From: Phycisphaerales bacterium
Lineage (GTDB): Bacteria; Planctomycetota; Phycisphaerae; Sedimentisphaerales; Anaerohalosphaeraceae
Length of the DNA stretch: 14,064 bases
Assembly (NCBI GenBank): GCA_011055475.1
Contig: DSDH01000163.1
Coordinates: 1 to 14,064, forward strand
Direction: 5' to 3'
Shown here: positions 14,063-14,064 of the stretch, in pieces
Layout of the letters: the number at the start of each line of letters is the position of its first letter
Position numbering within the stretch: position 1 is the stretch's first letter
Notes under the pieces: model-generated
What the model was told of the DNA's origin: nothing
Seen by the model: only the letters and a program-made list of their open reading frames with translations
Databases searched by the model: none
Program-made: the position numbers and the translations under genes

Positions 14063-14064
14063 TG

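Overview
The window is about 14 kb of GC-rich bacterial chromosome with roughly ten protein-coding genes and no rRNA, tRNA, CRISPR array, transposase or phage gene that I can see. The gene mix suggests a Planctomycetota bacterium, possibly of the Phycisphaerae: a diadenylate cyclase of the DacZ-like layout, a histidine kinase with an N-terminal HDOD domain, a response regulator with an excisionase-type HTH, a secreted thioredoxin-fold protein with long Pro/Arg-rich linkers, and dispersed palindromic repeats between genes. That assignment is an inference from gene style, not from a marker gene.

Region 1 (1-2200) is accessory-looking. A repeat-rich intergenic stretch holds short palindromic elements and a decayed tandem repeat. 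It leads into a secreted ankyrin-repeat protein (461-1879) whose codon use is visibly less GC-biased than its neighbours. Near-identical 26-bp elements in opposite orientation lie on either side of this gene. Its apparent true N-terminus is cut by an in-frame TGA directly before the annotated ATG. Region 2 (2200-3400) has two convergent genes for small membrane proteins, one unrecognised and one a DUF2061 protein.

Region 3 (3470-6015) has hemL (glutamate-1-semialdehyde aminomutase, C5 haem pathway) preceded by more palindromic repeats, then an unrecognised four-helix membrane protein with a long Ala/Pro/Glu linker. A strong hairpin separates the two.

Region 4 (6195-10990) looks like one co-directional unit behind a good sigma-70-type promoter. 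It starts with a secreted protein whose thioredoxin-like fold appears split by a disordered insert and lacks the catalytic cysteine pair. Next come a divergent thymidylate-synthase-family enzyme with its active-site residues in place, rsmG (16S rRNA G527 methyltransferase), and a c-di-AMP synthase of the DacZ-like architecture. The first three are 15-31 nt apart. The cyclase follows after 137 nt.

Region 5 (14064 back to 11043, minus strand) is a two-component operon: an HTH-REC response regulator, then an HDOD-GAF-like-histidine kinase. They are separated by a perfect 9-bp GC hairpin and driven by a promoter with a consensus -35 box. The operon converges on the cyclase gene with 52 nt between the stop codons.

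The points most worth a second look are the interrupted ankyrin gene with its flanking inverted elements, the split and cysteine-less thioredoxin fold, the divergent thymidylate synthase, the intercistronic hairpin in the two-component operon, and compensatory changes among the palindromic repeats. I did not find a clearly new multi-gene system.
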